Of a DNA stretch of 63,173 nt, positions 8,630 through 17,787 are shown piece by piece. A program made the position numbers and the translations under genes. Every line of letters starts with the position of its first letter. The first letter of the stretch is position 1. The DNA is taken from NCBI RefSeq assembly GCF_013391765.2, contig NZ_JACBGI020000012.1, forward strand, positions 1 to 63,173. The letters run 5' to 3'. This DNA comes from Thiomicrorhabdus heinhorstiae. GTDB taxonomy: Bacteria; Pseudomonadota; Gammaproteobacteria; Thiomicrospirales; Thiomicrospiraceae. Below the pieces are notes generated by a model that worked only from the letters and a program-made list of their open reading frames with translations, was not told the origin of the DNA and did not search any database.

Positions 8630-9481
8630 TCAAGCAATCGCATCCTGCACATATTGAGGCAGTGCAAATGCGCCCTTATGCACTTCTGGGTTATAGAAGC
8701 GCGTTTTGATTCCAGTCTGCTTGAAGCGTTGCTGAAGCGTTTCCAAAGAAACTTCTTGCAACGCCAAGTTGTCGGTCGCCCATGCAAAGGTCATAATTCC
8801 CCCCACATAGGTTGGCACAGCTCCGGAATAAAAACTCGCTTGAGAAAATAGAGGCGATAAACGCTTATAAGTCGTGGTCACTTCATCGGTCTGCATAAAG
8901 CTGACACCGTTTTGCGCCACAAATACACCGCCTTCGTTCAGGCAATTTTTAATGCCCTGGTAAAAACGCGAGGTAAATAACACTTCGCCCGGCCCCATCG
9001 GATCGGTCGAATCGGAAATAATCACGTCGAATTTCTCAGTGCATTCATTGACGAAATCCACACCGTCGGCAATCACGATATTCGCTTTCGGACTGTCATA
9101 AGCACCTGCCGAATGATTCGGCAGATATTGCACACACATATCGATAACCTGCTGATCGATCTCAACCTGAGTAACCGATTCAACCTGTTCATGCTTTAGG
9201 ACTTCACGCAGAATACCACCGTCACCACCACCGATAATCAACACCTTTTTGGCTTCGCCGTGAGCCAGCATCGGTACATGCACCATCATTTCGTGATAAA
9301 CAAACTCGTCTTTCTCAGTGGTTTGAATGACACCGTCCAATGCCATTACAGTGCCCCACTGTCCATTCTTAAAGATGACCAGGTGCTGATGACCGGTGTT
9401 GACTTCAAACAACACCTTATCCATCACGAAACTTTGTCCCCAGGTAGGGTAAAGCGTTTCCAGATAAGTTTGCTGACTCAT
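8630..9481 (-). CDS. speE: Spermidine synthase
   Basis: A 283-residue aminopropyltransferase. It has the dcAdoMet-binding motif [16 protein letters not shown] and the catalytic-loop region [15 protein letters not shown]. It transfers the aminopropyl group from decarboxylated AdoMet to putrescine, giving spermidine and methylthioadenosine. The N-terminus ([14 protein letters not shown]) matches the SpeE family and the length is normal. It lies 12 bp downstream of speD, which supplies its cosubstrate. Confidence 0.95.
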   Translation of the reverse strand: MSQQTYLETLYPTWGQSFVMDKVLFEVNTGHQHLVIFKNGQWGTVMALDGVIQTTEKDEFVYHEMMVHVPMLAHGEAKKVLIIGGGDGGILREVLKHEQVESVTQVEIDQQVIDMCVQYLPNHSAGAYDSPKANIVIADGVDFVNECTEKFDVIISDSTDPMGPGEVLFTSRFYQGIKNCLNEGGVFVAQNGVSFMQTDEVTTTYKRLSPLFSQASFYSGAVPTYVGGIMTFAWATDNLALQEVSLETLQQRFKQTGIKTRFYNPEVHKGAFALPQYVQDAIA

Positions 9482-9493
9482 TGCGCTTCCTTT

Positions 9494-9994
9494 TTACTGT
9501 TTTGGTGTTTCAACTTCGCCGCGAAGAATGGTGTCAACTTTCACATCGCTTGGAGAGAAAGCCGCTCTTAGAACCTCGATCGCTTTTTCAGGTTCGGAAT
9601 CACCGCACATGAAAACATCAAAAGCAGCATAGTCGCGCTCCGGCCAGGAATGAACACTGATGTGCGATTCTGCCAGAACTGCAACACCGGAAATTCCGCC
9701 GTTTGGAGTAAAGTGGTGCAAATGGATATGCAATAAAGTCGCTTTCGCTTTTTCGACCGCTTCGCGTAACGCCTGTTCCATCACTTCCAGATTATCCAGA
9801 TTGCTTGCACCCCAAAGATCGATAATCAAGTGGGTACCGGCAAACACTTTTCCATCGCGACAGATAAAGTGATCCAGAGTCTGATCTTCAACCGCTTGGT
9901 CGTGAGTCGGCCAAGAGTCGTCAATGATGGTCGTTTTTTCAACAACTTCAAAATGGTCATTACTAGTGACCAGAATATTCTCGGAATGAGGCAT
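9494..9994 (-). CDS. speD: S-adenosylmethionine decarboxylase proenzyme
   Basis: A 166-residue pyruvoyl enzyme. Self-cleavage between Glu109 and Ser110 in LAESHISVHSWPE creates the pyruvoyl group. HLHHFTPNGGISG and FDVFMCG surround it as in class 1B proteins. There is an N-terminal extension of about 45 residues over the shortest family members. The ATG at 9994 is preferred over an upstream in-frame start because MPHSEN follows AAAGG at good spacing. It is first gene of the polyamine operon and supplies aminopropyl groups to SpeE. Confidence 0.93.
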   Translation of the reverse strand: MPHSENILVTSNDHFEVVEKTTIIDDSWPTHDQAVEDQTLDHFICRDGKVFAGTHLIIDLWGASNLDNLEVMEQALREAVEKAKATLLHIHLHHFTPNGGISGVAVLAESHISVHSWPERDYAAFDVFMCGDSEPEKAIEVLRAAFSPSDVKVDTILRGEVETPKQ

Positions 9995-10286
9995 TGTGGG
10001 AGTACCTTTATTTAAACACCCGTAAAGAGATGAATACGGATGAATGATTAATATTAGTCCGTGCAACAAAGGCTAGTTGCATGAACCCCAGCCACGTCGC
10101 CTCGCTTCATTAATTGCGAAAGGCATTTTTTAACGTGAGGTGTTAACCATTTTTCTTTCTGTTGCCTTCAACTCAAACAGACGATTAAGCTTGAGTCAAA
10201 CACGAAGGTTTCTGTGTGAAAAAGGAAGAACGTATTATTCGGTTTTTTGCAGAATTTGCAAGAAAATTTTTTATGACGGTACAAAC
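9995..10286. other. Gene-free stretch upstream of speD
   Basis: This stretch lies between the speD start and the lpd terminator. It should hold the speD promoter on the minus strand, but I see no convincing -35/-10 pair. The open frames here are shadows or run antisense into lpd. No RNA gene is recognised. Confidence 0.4.
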
Positions 10287-10319
10287 AAAAAGCCTGCAGT
10301 ATTTCTACCGCAAGCTTTT
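10287..10319 (-). terminator. Intrinsic terminator after the Lpd-like gene
   Basis: AAAAGC-x-TGC-x-GTA pairs with TAC-x-GCA-x-GCTTTT on the minus strand around a GAAA tetraloop and continues into TTTTTG. It lies about 60 bp after the stop codon of the flavoprotein gene. Confidence 0.75.
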
Positions 10320-10380
10320 GATTCTTCAAAAGAAGAACAGCAATAATCTCACGAATATTTACATGAGAATTACGCTGCTT

Positions 10381-11796
10381 TTATTGACGCAGTTCAACCT
10401 CAACCCAGTTGGTTCTTTCCGGCTGCAGTTTATGCGCCAATTGTCTCAGAGCATCCTGCAGCGCTTCTTCCAGAACCGGATGGTAGAAAGGTTTCATCAA
10501 AAGGTCGAAGACCGTCTGTTTATCTTGAATCGCCCAAGCCAGCATGTGACCGAGGTGTTCCGCATCCGCCATCAGCAGTTCGGCCCCGAACAACTCGTAG
10601 GTATCAGGATCGGCATACAGCGACAAACCACCTTTATCCTGCCCCATGACAATCGCGCGCCCATTGCTGCGCTCAAGCATAAACGTCACGCTGACCGCCC
10701 CCTGTTTTTCCGCCTGCGCATAGGACATGCCGATCAGACCGACCTGCGGCTCCGAGAATGCAACGCCTAGCATCGTCTTACGCGGATAGGCTTTGACTTC
10801 CGGATAGGCAAAGGCATTCAAAACCGCCGCACGCCCTTCGTCGCCCGCTTCATGCAGAATCGGTCTGAACGCATTAACATCACCGGCAATAAAAATCGGC
10901 TTATCTTCGATCTGCATGGTTTCAAGATCAAAAGAAGGCATTCCGCGTTCATTAAGCTCGATGCCGGCCGCCGGTAAATTCAACCCGGCCAGGTTCGGAC
11001 GGCGTCCCAAAGAGCCTAAAACCAGATCAACGGCGATCTCTTCATCACCGACTTTCAGAAGCACTTCGTCTTCATTGTCCGGATTCAAACTCAAATCAGC
11101 CGCTTGCCCGAGATAGACCTTCATCTCTTTGCTCATTAGCTTTTCAGCCTCGGCAATCAGTTCCGGCGACGACAATCCCGCCATGGTGTTGAGCATTTCC
11201 ACTGCCGTAACTTCAACGCCCAGTCGTGCAAAAGCCTGACCGAGCTCAAGACCGATTACCCCAAGACCAATCACAGCCAGACGTTTCGGTAAGGTTTCCA
11301 GTTCAAAAATTTCATCGCTGGTCAGCAATTTATCGCCAAGCGCTTTCCAAGGCCCCGGAACCACCGGAGTCGATCCGGTCCCGATAATGATTCGTTCGGC
11401 TTCTACAATTTCATCGCCGACTTTTAATTGATTCGGACCGACAAATTCCGCATAACCTTCAATCAGCTGGCCTTCTTTCAAAGTTGCCGTCGTATTGGCA
11501 TGCACACCGCCACTGAAACGATCGCGCAGCTGGCGGACAAATTTCATCACTTCCGCGCCGTCGACTTCCAGCTTATCGCCACCGTGAATTCCGCAAATAT
11601 CCAAATGCAAACGTTGTTCATAGTGATTGGCTGCGTGAATCAATGCCTTGGAAGGCATACAACCGACACGGGCACAGGTGGTACCGTAAGGCCCGCCGTG
11701 AATCATTACAAAATCGTCAGTCTGACGGCGAATATAACCGAGTGCATTTAAGCCGGCCGTCCCGGCCCCGATAATTGCGAATTTGACTTTACGCAT
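10381..11796 (-). CDS. Dihydrolipoyl dehydrogenase-like pyridine nucleotide-disulfide oxidoreductase
   Basis: A 471-residue class I flavoprotein disulfide reductase. The FAD fold AIIGAGTAGLNALGYI is at 7-22 and the redox disulfide CARVGC at 41-46. The NAD-binding fold is VIGLGVIGLELGQAFARLG, the second FAD motif is FIAGDVN, and the C-terminal His-Glu pair is HPVLEEAL. These are features of dihydrolipoyl dehydrogenase, but no 2-oxoacid dehydrogenase E1/E2 genes are adjacent. It could instead serve a lipoate-dependent sulfur pathway or be another disulfide reductase. It is a single transcription unit with its own terminator. Confidence 0.82.
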   Translation of the reverse strand: MRKVKFAIIGAGTAGLNALGYIRRQTDDFVMIHGGPYGTTCARVGCMPSKALIHAANHYEQRLHLDICGIHGGDKLEVDGAEVMKFVRQLRDRFSGGVHANTTATLKEGQLIEGYAEFVGPNQLKVGDEIVEAERIIIGTGSTPVVPGPWKALGDKLLTSDEIFELETLPKRLAVIGLGVIGLELGQAFARLGVEVTAVEMLNTMAGLSSPELIAEAEKLMSKEMKVYLGQAADLSLNPDNEDEVLLKVGDEEIAVDLVLGSLGRRPNLAGLNLPAAGIELNERGMPSFDLETMQIEDKPIFIAGDVNAFRPILHEAGDEGRAAVLNAFAYPEVKAYPRKTMLGVAFSEPQVGLIGMSYAQAEKQGAVSVTFMLERSNGRAIVMGQDKGGLSLYADPDTYELFGAELLMADAEHLGHMLAWAIQDKQTVFDLLMKPFYHPVLEEALQDALRQLAHKLQPERTNWVEVELRQ

Positions 11797-12061
11797 GAAA
11801 ACCTCCTATTCAAAAGCATTGGCCAATAATCTGATTGCAAGACGAACTCAAAACCCTGCCGGGTAAATAGCCCGAAACAAGGCGGCACATATCATTGCTG
11901 GAGAAAATTCCAGTCCGCGCAATCAGCGCTGTGGTCAAAGTAGTTTACTTGGCTAAATCGAGAATGAAGTTGGCTGTTATATGACAATCTATAATGATCG
12001 TTCGCAGCTGAACGCATACCAGCGATCAGCCGGATGAGTTCAATCTTAGCAGGAATGTAGG
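11797..12061. other. Gene-free stretch between lpd and trpC
   Basis: Together with the terminator that follows, about 330 bp between the lpd start and the trpC stop carry no open frame I would support. It should contain the lpd promoter on the minus strand; no clear -35/-10 pair was identified. Confidence 0.4.
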
Positions 12062-12096
12062 AAAAAAAAACGGTAAGTCACTGCGAGCGACTTACC
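12062..12096 (-). terminator. Intrinsic terminator after trpC
   Basis: The stem GGTAAGTC/GACTTACC (12072-12079 with 12089-12096) has a 9-nt loop. On the minus strand it is followed by CG and nine T's. It ends the trp transcript 28 bp after the trpC stop. Confidence 0.9.
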
Positions 12097-12124
12097 ATTT
12101 GATATAAAGATGATTTAAAACAAA

Positions 12125-12925
12125 TTATTGGAACAGTTCGGCCAGCTTCTCGCCCGGATTTTCGGCGCGCATAAAGGCTTCGCCGACTAAGAAAGAGTTT
12201 ACATGATGCTCACGCATTTTGGCCACATCATCCGGCCCTAAAATTCCGCTTTCGGTAATAACAATTCGATCATCCGGAATCTTATCCAGCATATTCAGTG
12301 TCGTTTCCAGTGTTACATCAAATGTATGCAAATCACGGTTATTAATGCCGATCATCGGTAGTGGTAAACGCAAAGCACGTTCCAATTCGTCTTCGTTATG
12401 CACTTCGATCAGAACGTCCAAGCCAAGCTGCAAAGCGGTTTCCGTCAACTCAAACATCTGCGCATCGCCGATCGCCGCGGCAATCAGCAGAATACAATCG
12501 GCACCGATGACCCTCGCTTCATACACCTGATAATCATCGACAATAAAATCCTTACGGATAATCGGCAGATCAACCGCCGCTCGTACCTGTTGCAGATATT
12601 CGTTCGAACCCTGAAAAAAATCGCGATCGGTCAGAACCGACAAACACGCCGCGCCGTTGGCTTCATAGCTCTTGGCAATTTCCACCGGATCAAACGGATC
12701 ACGTAAAATACCTTTGGACGGTGACGCCTTTTTGATTTCCGCAATCACCGCCGATTGCCCGGCATCCAGCTTCGCCTGCAACGCATTTGCGAACCCTTTG
12801 GTCGGAGACGTCGTCATCATTAACGCCTTCTGCTTCATTTCACGCAATGGAATCTTGTCGCAACCTTCCTGAATCTCTTCCAGTTTGCGGAAAATAATCT
12901 TCTTCAAAATCGTTGGCGTACTCAT
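12125..12925 (-). CDS. trpC: Indole-3-glycerol-phosphate synthase
   Basis: A 266-residue TIM-barrel enzyme that closes the indole ring in tryptophan synthesis. It is the monofunctional type with no TrpF fusion. Motifs in order: [67 protein letters not shown] and FLVGEAFMR. It is separated from trpD by about 3.8 kb of non-trp genes on the same strand. It may therefore depend on long readthrough or on a promoter in the 89-bp gap upstream, where none is obvious. Confidence 0.96.
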   Translation of the reverse strand: MSTPTILKKIIFRKLEEIQEGCDKIPLREMKQKALMMTTSPTKGFANALQAKLDAGQSAVIAEIKKASPSKGILRDPFDPVEIAKSYEANGAACLSVLTDRDFFQGSNEYLQQVRAAVDLPIIRKDFIVDDYQVYEARVIGADCILLIAAAIGDAQMFELTETALQLGLDVLIEVHNEDELERALRLPLPMIGINNRDLHTFDVTLETTLNMLDKIPDDRIVITESGILGPDDVAKMREHHVNSFLVGEAFMRAENPGEKLAELFQ

Positions 12926-13014
12926 CTCTAAACCTTATTTCTTAATGTGCGCGCTAGTTTAGCATTTTTTGGGTTTGAACCACATATGAACAGCTCGATT
13001 GAAGAGCATCTTAA

Positions 13015-13818
13015 CTAAGGTTTGAACCTCGGATTCGATTGGCCGATATTATTTTCATGAATGCCTTTGATAACCAGAAAGTTATCAAAATAAGCATACA
13101 CCGTCATGGGGTCACCTTGCCTGTCGCGCGGAGCCCACTTCGGACTGCTTCCGCCATGGAAGGTACTGAATAGGAACTGTTGGATTTTTGTATCGGAACC
13201 GCCGACACCGCGAAAAACAACGTTTTCGGTCACCATAACCACTTTGCCATCGACAAATATTCGAGCAAATCCATTCAGCTCTCCAGGAGAGTTCAGGCTA
13301 ACCTGCAAAACCACATGATGCCACTGACCCGCCGTAAAAACCGGTTGGGCGGTGGCTTCACCCACACCCCACTTCTTCATTTTGTCCTGATCGTAGAGAT
13401 AGGTTCTGCACCGACCCTCTGGCATAAACATAATCCGCGCACTCCAACCATCCGGTCGACGAGCTTTACCGCCTGTCACAGGATGCTTCGGCCCCAGACC
13501 ATGAAGCTTACCGCCAAGTACCCATTGAAAGTCTTTAGCAAACTTCACATCAAACGAAAGCGTTGCCTCATTAACGGCTGAAGAAAGCGGATAGCGTAGA
13601 ACAACCCGTTCACTACCGCGTTCATAACCGACATAAGCAACCCGGATTGCGTTAGAACCATCCGGTCCCACCCCCTTGACCAACTCTATTTTCGGGTGCA
13701 GCAAAGCCTTGGCAGCAAACCCTTTTTCATCCACCTTATCAAAATTTTCCTGCAGCAACACTTGACTCTCAAACGCCGAAGCCGAGCAAGCCTCCCGAAT
13801 CGGAAAAGAAATAAGCAA
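13015..13818 (-). CDS. Secreted PL14-like polysaccharide lyase-fold protein, 5' end uncertain
   Basis: A protein of about 267 residues whose body resembles polysaccharide-lyase family 14 (alginate-lyase-type jelly roll). Seen in order: LGGKLHGLGP, ARRPDGWSARIMFMPEG, TYLYDQDKMKKWG, AGQWHHVVLQVSLNSPG, FSTFHGG, WAP and YAYFDNFLV. I recognise the fold pattern but cannot say whether it is active or what polymer it acts on. The only in-frame start is a TTG at 13818. Hydrophobic sequence continues upstream of it without a start codon, and an ATG at 13912 is one base out of frame, so an N-terminal frameshift is possible. It lies inside the interrupted trp cluster. Confidence 0.6.
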   Translation of the reverse strand: MLISFPIREACSASAFESQVLLQENFDKVDEKGFAAKALLHPKIELVKGVGPDGSNAIRVAYVGYERGSERVVLRYPLSSAVNEATLSFDVKFAKDFQWVLGGKLHGLGPKHPVTGGKARRPDGWSARIMFMPEGRCRTYLYDQDKMKKWGVGEATAQPVFTAGQWHHVVLQVSLNSPGELNGFARIFVDGKVVMVTENVVFRGVGGSDTKIQQFLFSTFHGGSSPKWAPRDRQGDPMTVYAYFDNFLVIKGIHENNIGQSNPRFKP

Positions 13819-14039
13819 TAGGAATAGAAATATAAACTGGATGGCAAATTCCCAATATTTTAAGTAAAAACGAAATGCGGCGATCTATATAAAATCTGGC
13901 GACAAAATGCATTATTTCGGGTCAAATTTTATACCTATCACGGGTATCTGAATGAGGTGATCGGGCTAAACAAATTAAACCACCAAGCACTACCAAACCA
14001 ATTTTCGGTAGAACGGAGTTAACTTTGCAAATTCCCTCT

Positions 14040-15314
14040 TTAATAATCTAAAGACTCTGACATTGAGGCCACAAGACGTTTAAAGTCGTCAGAAATTTCT
14101 TGATGTTCTAGCACTTTCATCCAAAACTCTTTTGCAGTTGCAAGCGCTCTCTTCTTTGCTGTTTCAGAAACAGGGACAAATCGCGGCACAGTCATATCAG
14201 GATTCATCAGCTCGCCCTGTTTTGGCATGTAAGCCATTGGTAACATATCATAGATAGGCGCAGCCTCATCAATCTCCAATCCTTTTAAAAAGAATGAGAA
14301 GTTACCAAGGTGCATATCGGTATTGGCGATAAATTGCCCGAAGGCATAGGCGATTTCAACCTGCTCAAAACTCTTCTGACTAATCCGTTTTTGATGAACC
14401 AACGATTGTGCGATTTCAACCCAGTGACTGTTTTTCCCAGCATATTCCGCATCCAATGCTCGCAAAGACACCATCCCTCTACGACCATATTCACCTACTC
14501 GATCAAAGCGTTCAATTTCCAAATAAAGACGGTCACCTTTAATTAGATGAGATTTTGCTGCCGGAATGCCCGCCTCACAGAGACCCTCCAGAGCTAGATG
14601 CTCGCAAATCATTAAATCCCTGTGACGTTCCGCTACCGGGTTTTGCTCATTCAGCAACGGAGAATATTTGACAATTAAATGCTGAGTTCCGTTATAGGCG
14701 GTAAATTTCGGCTGCTCTCCAGCAATAGATGATGCGAACACTTGGGGCGAGGTTTTGATCTGCGTCGTTATCTGAGCATAATTCTCACGACTCACCACAT
14801 CAAAGCTAAGTGATGAAGCCCTCTCTGCCATGAAATTTCCTAAAACGAAATTCCCTGCAAGGTCGACACCGTAATGCGTTAAATAGTGTAATATTTGCGT
14901 ATAACTCCAGCTATCACTTCTGGTTGTTAGTGTTTGATCATTCTGAATAATTTGTTCAAGTGTAATCGCTCCCAAGAAACCTGCCGGGAGTGTATCGTAA
15001 AGATAGTAAGGCAAGTTTTCATACGTCTGATATCCATCTGCATAAACCAACACGGTTTCCTCATCCGGACGCTCATAAAGCACACCGATGCGAACCAACT
15101 TGCCTGTGGCATCGACTTGATATAGCGGTAAGCTATCCTGCTTAGCCAGCAAAGTAAAGATCGTTGAACGCCCACCACCCAACTTGAGAACCGGTAAAGT
15201 TTTTAGAACACGACTTACCGTCGGCTGGCTGATGCCGGTACGCTTAGCAATATCACGCGAACTCAGCATCTCGTAACGTAAAGCATGAAGAATCGTTTCT
15301 TTATTGTCAGCCAT
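14040..15314 (-). CDS. HipA-family serine/threonine kinase with fused HTH (YjjJ/HipH type)
   Basis: A 424-residue protein. It begins with a winged-helix DNA-binding segment (ILHALRYEMLSSRDIAKRTGISQPTVSRVLKTL, residues about 7-39). The HipA kinase fold follows, with the catalytic loop FIANTDMHLGNFSF and the metal-binding region IYDMLPMAYMP. This matches stand-alone HipA proteins of the YjjJ/HipH type rather than HipBA pairs, and no hipB gene is adjacent. Relatives phosphorylate a cellular target and slow growth. Four TGAATCAA repeats upstream may be its own operators. It sits in the insert between trpD and trpC. Confidence 0.82.
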   Translation of the reverse strand: MADNKETILHALRYEMLSSRDIAKRTGISQPTVSRVLKTLPVLKLGGGRSTIFTLLAKQDSLPLYQVDATGKLVRIGVLYERPDEETVLVYADGYQTYENLPYYLYDTLPAGFLGAITLEQIIQNDQTLTTRSDSWSYTQILHYLTHYGVDLAGNFVLGNFMAERASSLSFDVVSRENYAQITTQIKTSPQVFASSIAGEQPKFTAYNGTQHLIVKYSPLLNEQNPVAERHRDLMICEHLALEGLCEAGIPAAKSHLIKGDRLYLEIERFDRVGEYGRRGMVSLRALDAEYAGKNSHWVEIAQSLVHQKRISQKSFEQVEIAYAFGQFIANTDMHLGNFSFFLKGLEIDEAAPIYDMLPMAYMPKQGELMNPDMTVPRFVPVSETAKKRALATAKEFWMKVLEHQEISDDFKRLVASMSESLDY

Positions 15315-15333
15315 TTGCTATCAATACCTTAAA

Positions 15334-15455
15334 CTGAATCAATTTATGAATAGTTTAATGAATCAAATAAATAAATCAATAATCCTTTTAAAACAGCATC
15401 TTAAAAAAATTAACTTTAGAAAATGAATCAAATTAAGGAAAAAGCTGAATCAATT
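15334..15455. repeat. Four TGAATCAA repeats in the AT-rich gap upstream of the HipH-type gene
   Basis: TGAATCAA occurs at 15335, 15359, 15424 and 15446, all in the same orientation, in about 120 bp of very AT-rich DNA. The outer two are CTGAATCAATT and the inner two are AATGAATCAAAT. The core TGA(A)TCA is nearly palindromic, as expected for a dimeric operator. The position just upstream of an HTH-containing gene suggests autoregulation; this is inference. Confidence 0.65.
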
Positions 15456-15825
15456 AAGACTTAACTTTCTGCTCAGGAATTCGCCACATAAAGAAAAGTA
15501 AAACTGCGGCAATACCAACGAGCATCAGTTGCAGCCAGTGGCGGTCATAGAGAATCGCAATGGAAATGGTGAAGGTGATGAGAATGACCCAGGTAGCACG
15601 TTTTTTGGTCGCACGAAGCATGGTGCGCTCGCTTTCCCAACGTCGAAGATCGGCACCGATATAACGATTATTAAGCAAGGCCTGATGGAAGCGCGGCGAA
15701 CTTTTTGCAAAGCAACCGGCAGCGAGAATCATAAACGGCGTAGTCGGCAGCAGTGGCAGAAAAATTCCGATAAATCCCAGGCTGAAGGCCATGCTTCCAG
15801 CGGCAAAACAGAGTTGCTTTTTCAT
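15454..15825 (-). CDS. DUF454/YbaN-family small membrane protein
   Basis: A 123-residue protein with an N-terminal span (CFAAGSMAFSLGFIGIFLPLLPTTPFMILAA), the family stretch KSSPRFHQALLNNRYIG, and two C-terminal spans. The combination LPLLPTTPF...CF is characteristic of DUF454 (YbaN), an inner-membrane family of unknown role. The ATG at 15825 is used; the frame stays open upstream to a TTG that abuts the VIT gene stop and is less likely. It probably forms a unit with the VIT gene. Confidence 0.82.
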   Translation of the reverse strand: MKKQLCFAAGSMAFSLGFIGIFLPLLPTTPFMILAAGCFAKSSPRFHQALLNNRYIGADLRRWESERTMLRATKKRATWVILITFTISIAILYDRHWLQLMLVGIAAVLLFFMWRIPEQKVKS

Positions 15826-15892
15826 TGATAGAATCCATATTGCCTGAAACTTTACCTTATCCTCAAGAAAAGGGATAAGCAAGCACGACAAT

Positions 15893-16612
15893 CTAACCGG
15901 CTACACCAAAGACCAGACCGACACCGGTGGTCACAGCCATGGCAACCGCTCCCCAGATCAAGACTCTCATGCCACCTTTCAGCATGTCCGCACCGCCGGT
16001 TCTGGCTGCAATCGCACCCAACACCGTCAATAGCAGTAACGAGCTGGCAGCAACAATGTAGCCCAGATTCTGCATCGGCAATAGCGCTACCAGAATCACC
16101 GGGATTCCGGCTCCGGAAATAAACGATGCTGCGGAAGCGAAAGCAGCTTGCAATGGTCGTGCAGAGTGGATTTCCGACAGCCCCAATTCATCTCTGGCGT
16201 GTGCGTCCAGTGCATCATGTTCCATCAGTTCTTTGGCAACCTGATGAGCCGTCTCGGGACTGACGCCCCTTTCCTGATAAATCACCGCCAATTCAGCCAG
16301 CTCGGTATCCCAGTCTTCTTCCAGCGCCTTACGTTCGATTTCCAGATCGGCCTTTTCGGTATCGGACTGCGAACTGACCGACACATACTCCCCGGCGGCC
16401 ATCGACAAGGCACCGGCGACCAAAGCGGCAATACCGACAAGCAGAATATCCTCTTTACTCGAACCGGCGGCGATAACACCGACCAAAATACTGACGACGG
16501 AAATAATGCCGTCATTCGCGCCCAAGACTGCAGCACGCAGCCAGCCCATACGGTGACTGTAGTGTTTATTCGCCAGATGCTCTTCCAGCATCTCTTCGGT
16601 AAAGTGGCCCAT
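15893..16612 (-). CDS. VIT1/CCC1-family metal ion transporter
   Basis: A 239-residue protein with five likely membrane spans. It has the family signature RAAVLGANDGIISVVSILVGV, then ALSMAAGEYVSVSSQSDTEKADLEIE, which leads into a cytoplasmic acidic helical domain as in VIT proteins. C-terminal spans include FISGAGIPVILVALL. The family exports Fe(II) or Mn(II) from the cytoplasm. It starts 85 bp after the trpD stop on the same strand and is the first non-trp gene of the insert. Confidence 0.87.
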   Translation of the reverse strand: MGHFTEEMLEEHLANKHYSHRMGWLRAAVLGANDGIISVVSILVGVIAAGSSKEDILLVGIAALVAGALSMAAGEYVSVSSQSDTEKADLEIERKALEEDWDTELAELAVIYQERGVSPETAHQVAKELMEHDALDAHARDELGLSEIHSARPLQAAFASAASFISGAGIPVILVALLPMQNLGYIVAASSLLLLTVLGAIAARTGGADMLKGGMRVLIWGAVAMAVTTGVGLVFGVAG

Positions 16613-16697
16613 AATGCCTCCGAAAGGGTCTTGTTAAATCATCCGGACAGAGCAATCGAACGCCATTCAATCGCCGCTATCAAATTCCGCTTGCATG

Positions 16698-17723
16698 CTA
16701 GCTCTTAAACGCTTTGGTTTTCGCGATAAATTCTTTGAATTTGGCTTTCGCCAATCCTTCAGCAATGACTTTTCTTGCGATCTGCACACCTTCGGCATAG
16801 CTTTCAGCCAGACCGGCAACATAGATCGAAGCACCGGCATTCAGGCAAATTATATCCTTAGCCGCTCCATCGCTATTCGCAAAAGCCGCGCAGATAATAT
16901 TCAAGCTCTCTTGAGCAGATTCAACCGCCAGACCGGCCAAATCGGCATGATCCATATCGTAATCGCAAGGATTGATTTCCCACTGAGTAATCTGCCCGTC
17001 TTTCAATTCGGTTACATAGGTTTTTTCCGCAACGGAAATCTCATCCAATCCATCAGCGGCGGCTACAACCATTACATGTTTTGAACCAAGACGCTGCAAT
17101 ACTTCGGCAAAGACCGGACCTAAATCTTTATTGAAAACACCGATCACCTGATAAGGCGCGCCCGCCGGGTTGGTCAGAGGGCCGAGCATATTGAAAATCG
17201 TACGCACCCCCATCTCTTTGCGCGCGCCGATAACATATTTCATCGCGCTGTGATGCGCAGGGGCAAACATGAAACCAATGCCGAGATCATTCACACACTC
17301 GGCAACCTGATCGGTATTGAGAGCCAGATTCACCCCGGCGGCTTCCAACACATCGGCACTACCGGATTTACTGGAAAAAGATCGGTTGCCGTGTTTCGCA
17401 ACCGTCGCTCCCGCTGCTGCCGCAACAAAGGCACTCGCCGTCGAGATATTAAAAGTATTGGCACCATCCCCGCCGGTTCCACAGGTGTCGACCAAATGGG
17501 CTTTATCCTGTATCGCTACTGCCGAAGCCAACTCGCGCATCACCTTAACCGCCGCGGTCATTTCAGTAACACTTTCACTCTTCATTCGCAAAGCGGCCAG
17601 AATGGCTCCGATCTGCGCATCGGTCGCTTCGCCGGTCATAAATTGGCGCATGACCGATTCCATTTCTTCGGCAGACAGATCGTGACCGTTTAGAATTTGC
17701 TCCAAAGCGACTTTTAATTCCAT
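16698..17723 (-). CDS. trpD: Anthranilate phosphoribosyltransferase
   Basis: A 341-residue enzyme that joins anthranilate to PRPP. It has DTCGTGGDGANTFNISTASAFVAAAAG for PRPP and anthranilate binding, KHGNRSFSSKSGSADVLEA, and the FAPAHHSAMK and GPLTNPAG blocks. The ATG at 17723 is chosen because GGAAA lies just upstream and MELKVALEQIL matches the family start; ATG 17735 and TTG 17756 are in frame. It follows trpG by 64 bp. Confidence 0.95.
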   Translation of the reverse strand: MELKVALEQILNGHDLSAEEMESVMRQFMTGEATDAQIGAILAALRMKSESVTEMTAAVKVMRELASAVAIQDKAHLVDTCGTGGDGANTFNISTASAFVAAAAGATVAKHGNRSFSSKSGSADVLEAAGVNLALNTDQVAECVNDLGIGFMFAPAHHSAMKYVIGARKEMGVRTIFNMLGPLTNPAGAPYQVIGVFNKDLGPVFAEVLQRLGSKHVMVVAAADGLDEISVAEKTYVTELKDGQITQWEINPCDYDMDHADLAGLAVESAQESLNIICAAFANSDGAAKDIICLNAGASIYVAGLAESYAEGVQIARKVIAEGLAKAKFKEFIAKTKAFKS

Positions 17724-17787
17724 AGCGATTTCCATTTCAGTTAGCGGGTTGGTCAAAAGGCTCGATAAGGTGGTTAAAGGCCGATTT

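Noticed and set aside
10216-10770. 184-residue plus-strand open frame
   Set aside because: Most of it is antisense to the well-supported Lpd-like gene; the protein has no domain and a shadow-like composition.
15826-15891. Longer start for the YbaN-family protein
   Set aside because: It would use a TTG and add 22 atypical residues; ATG 15825 gives the normal family start.
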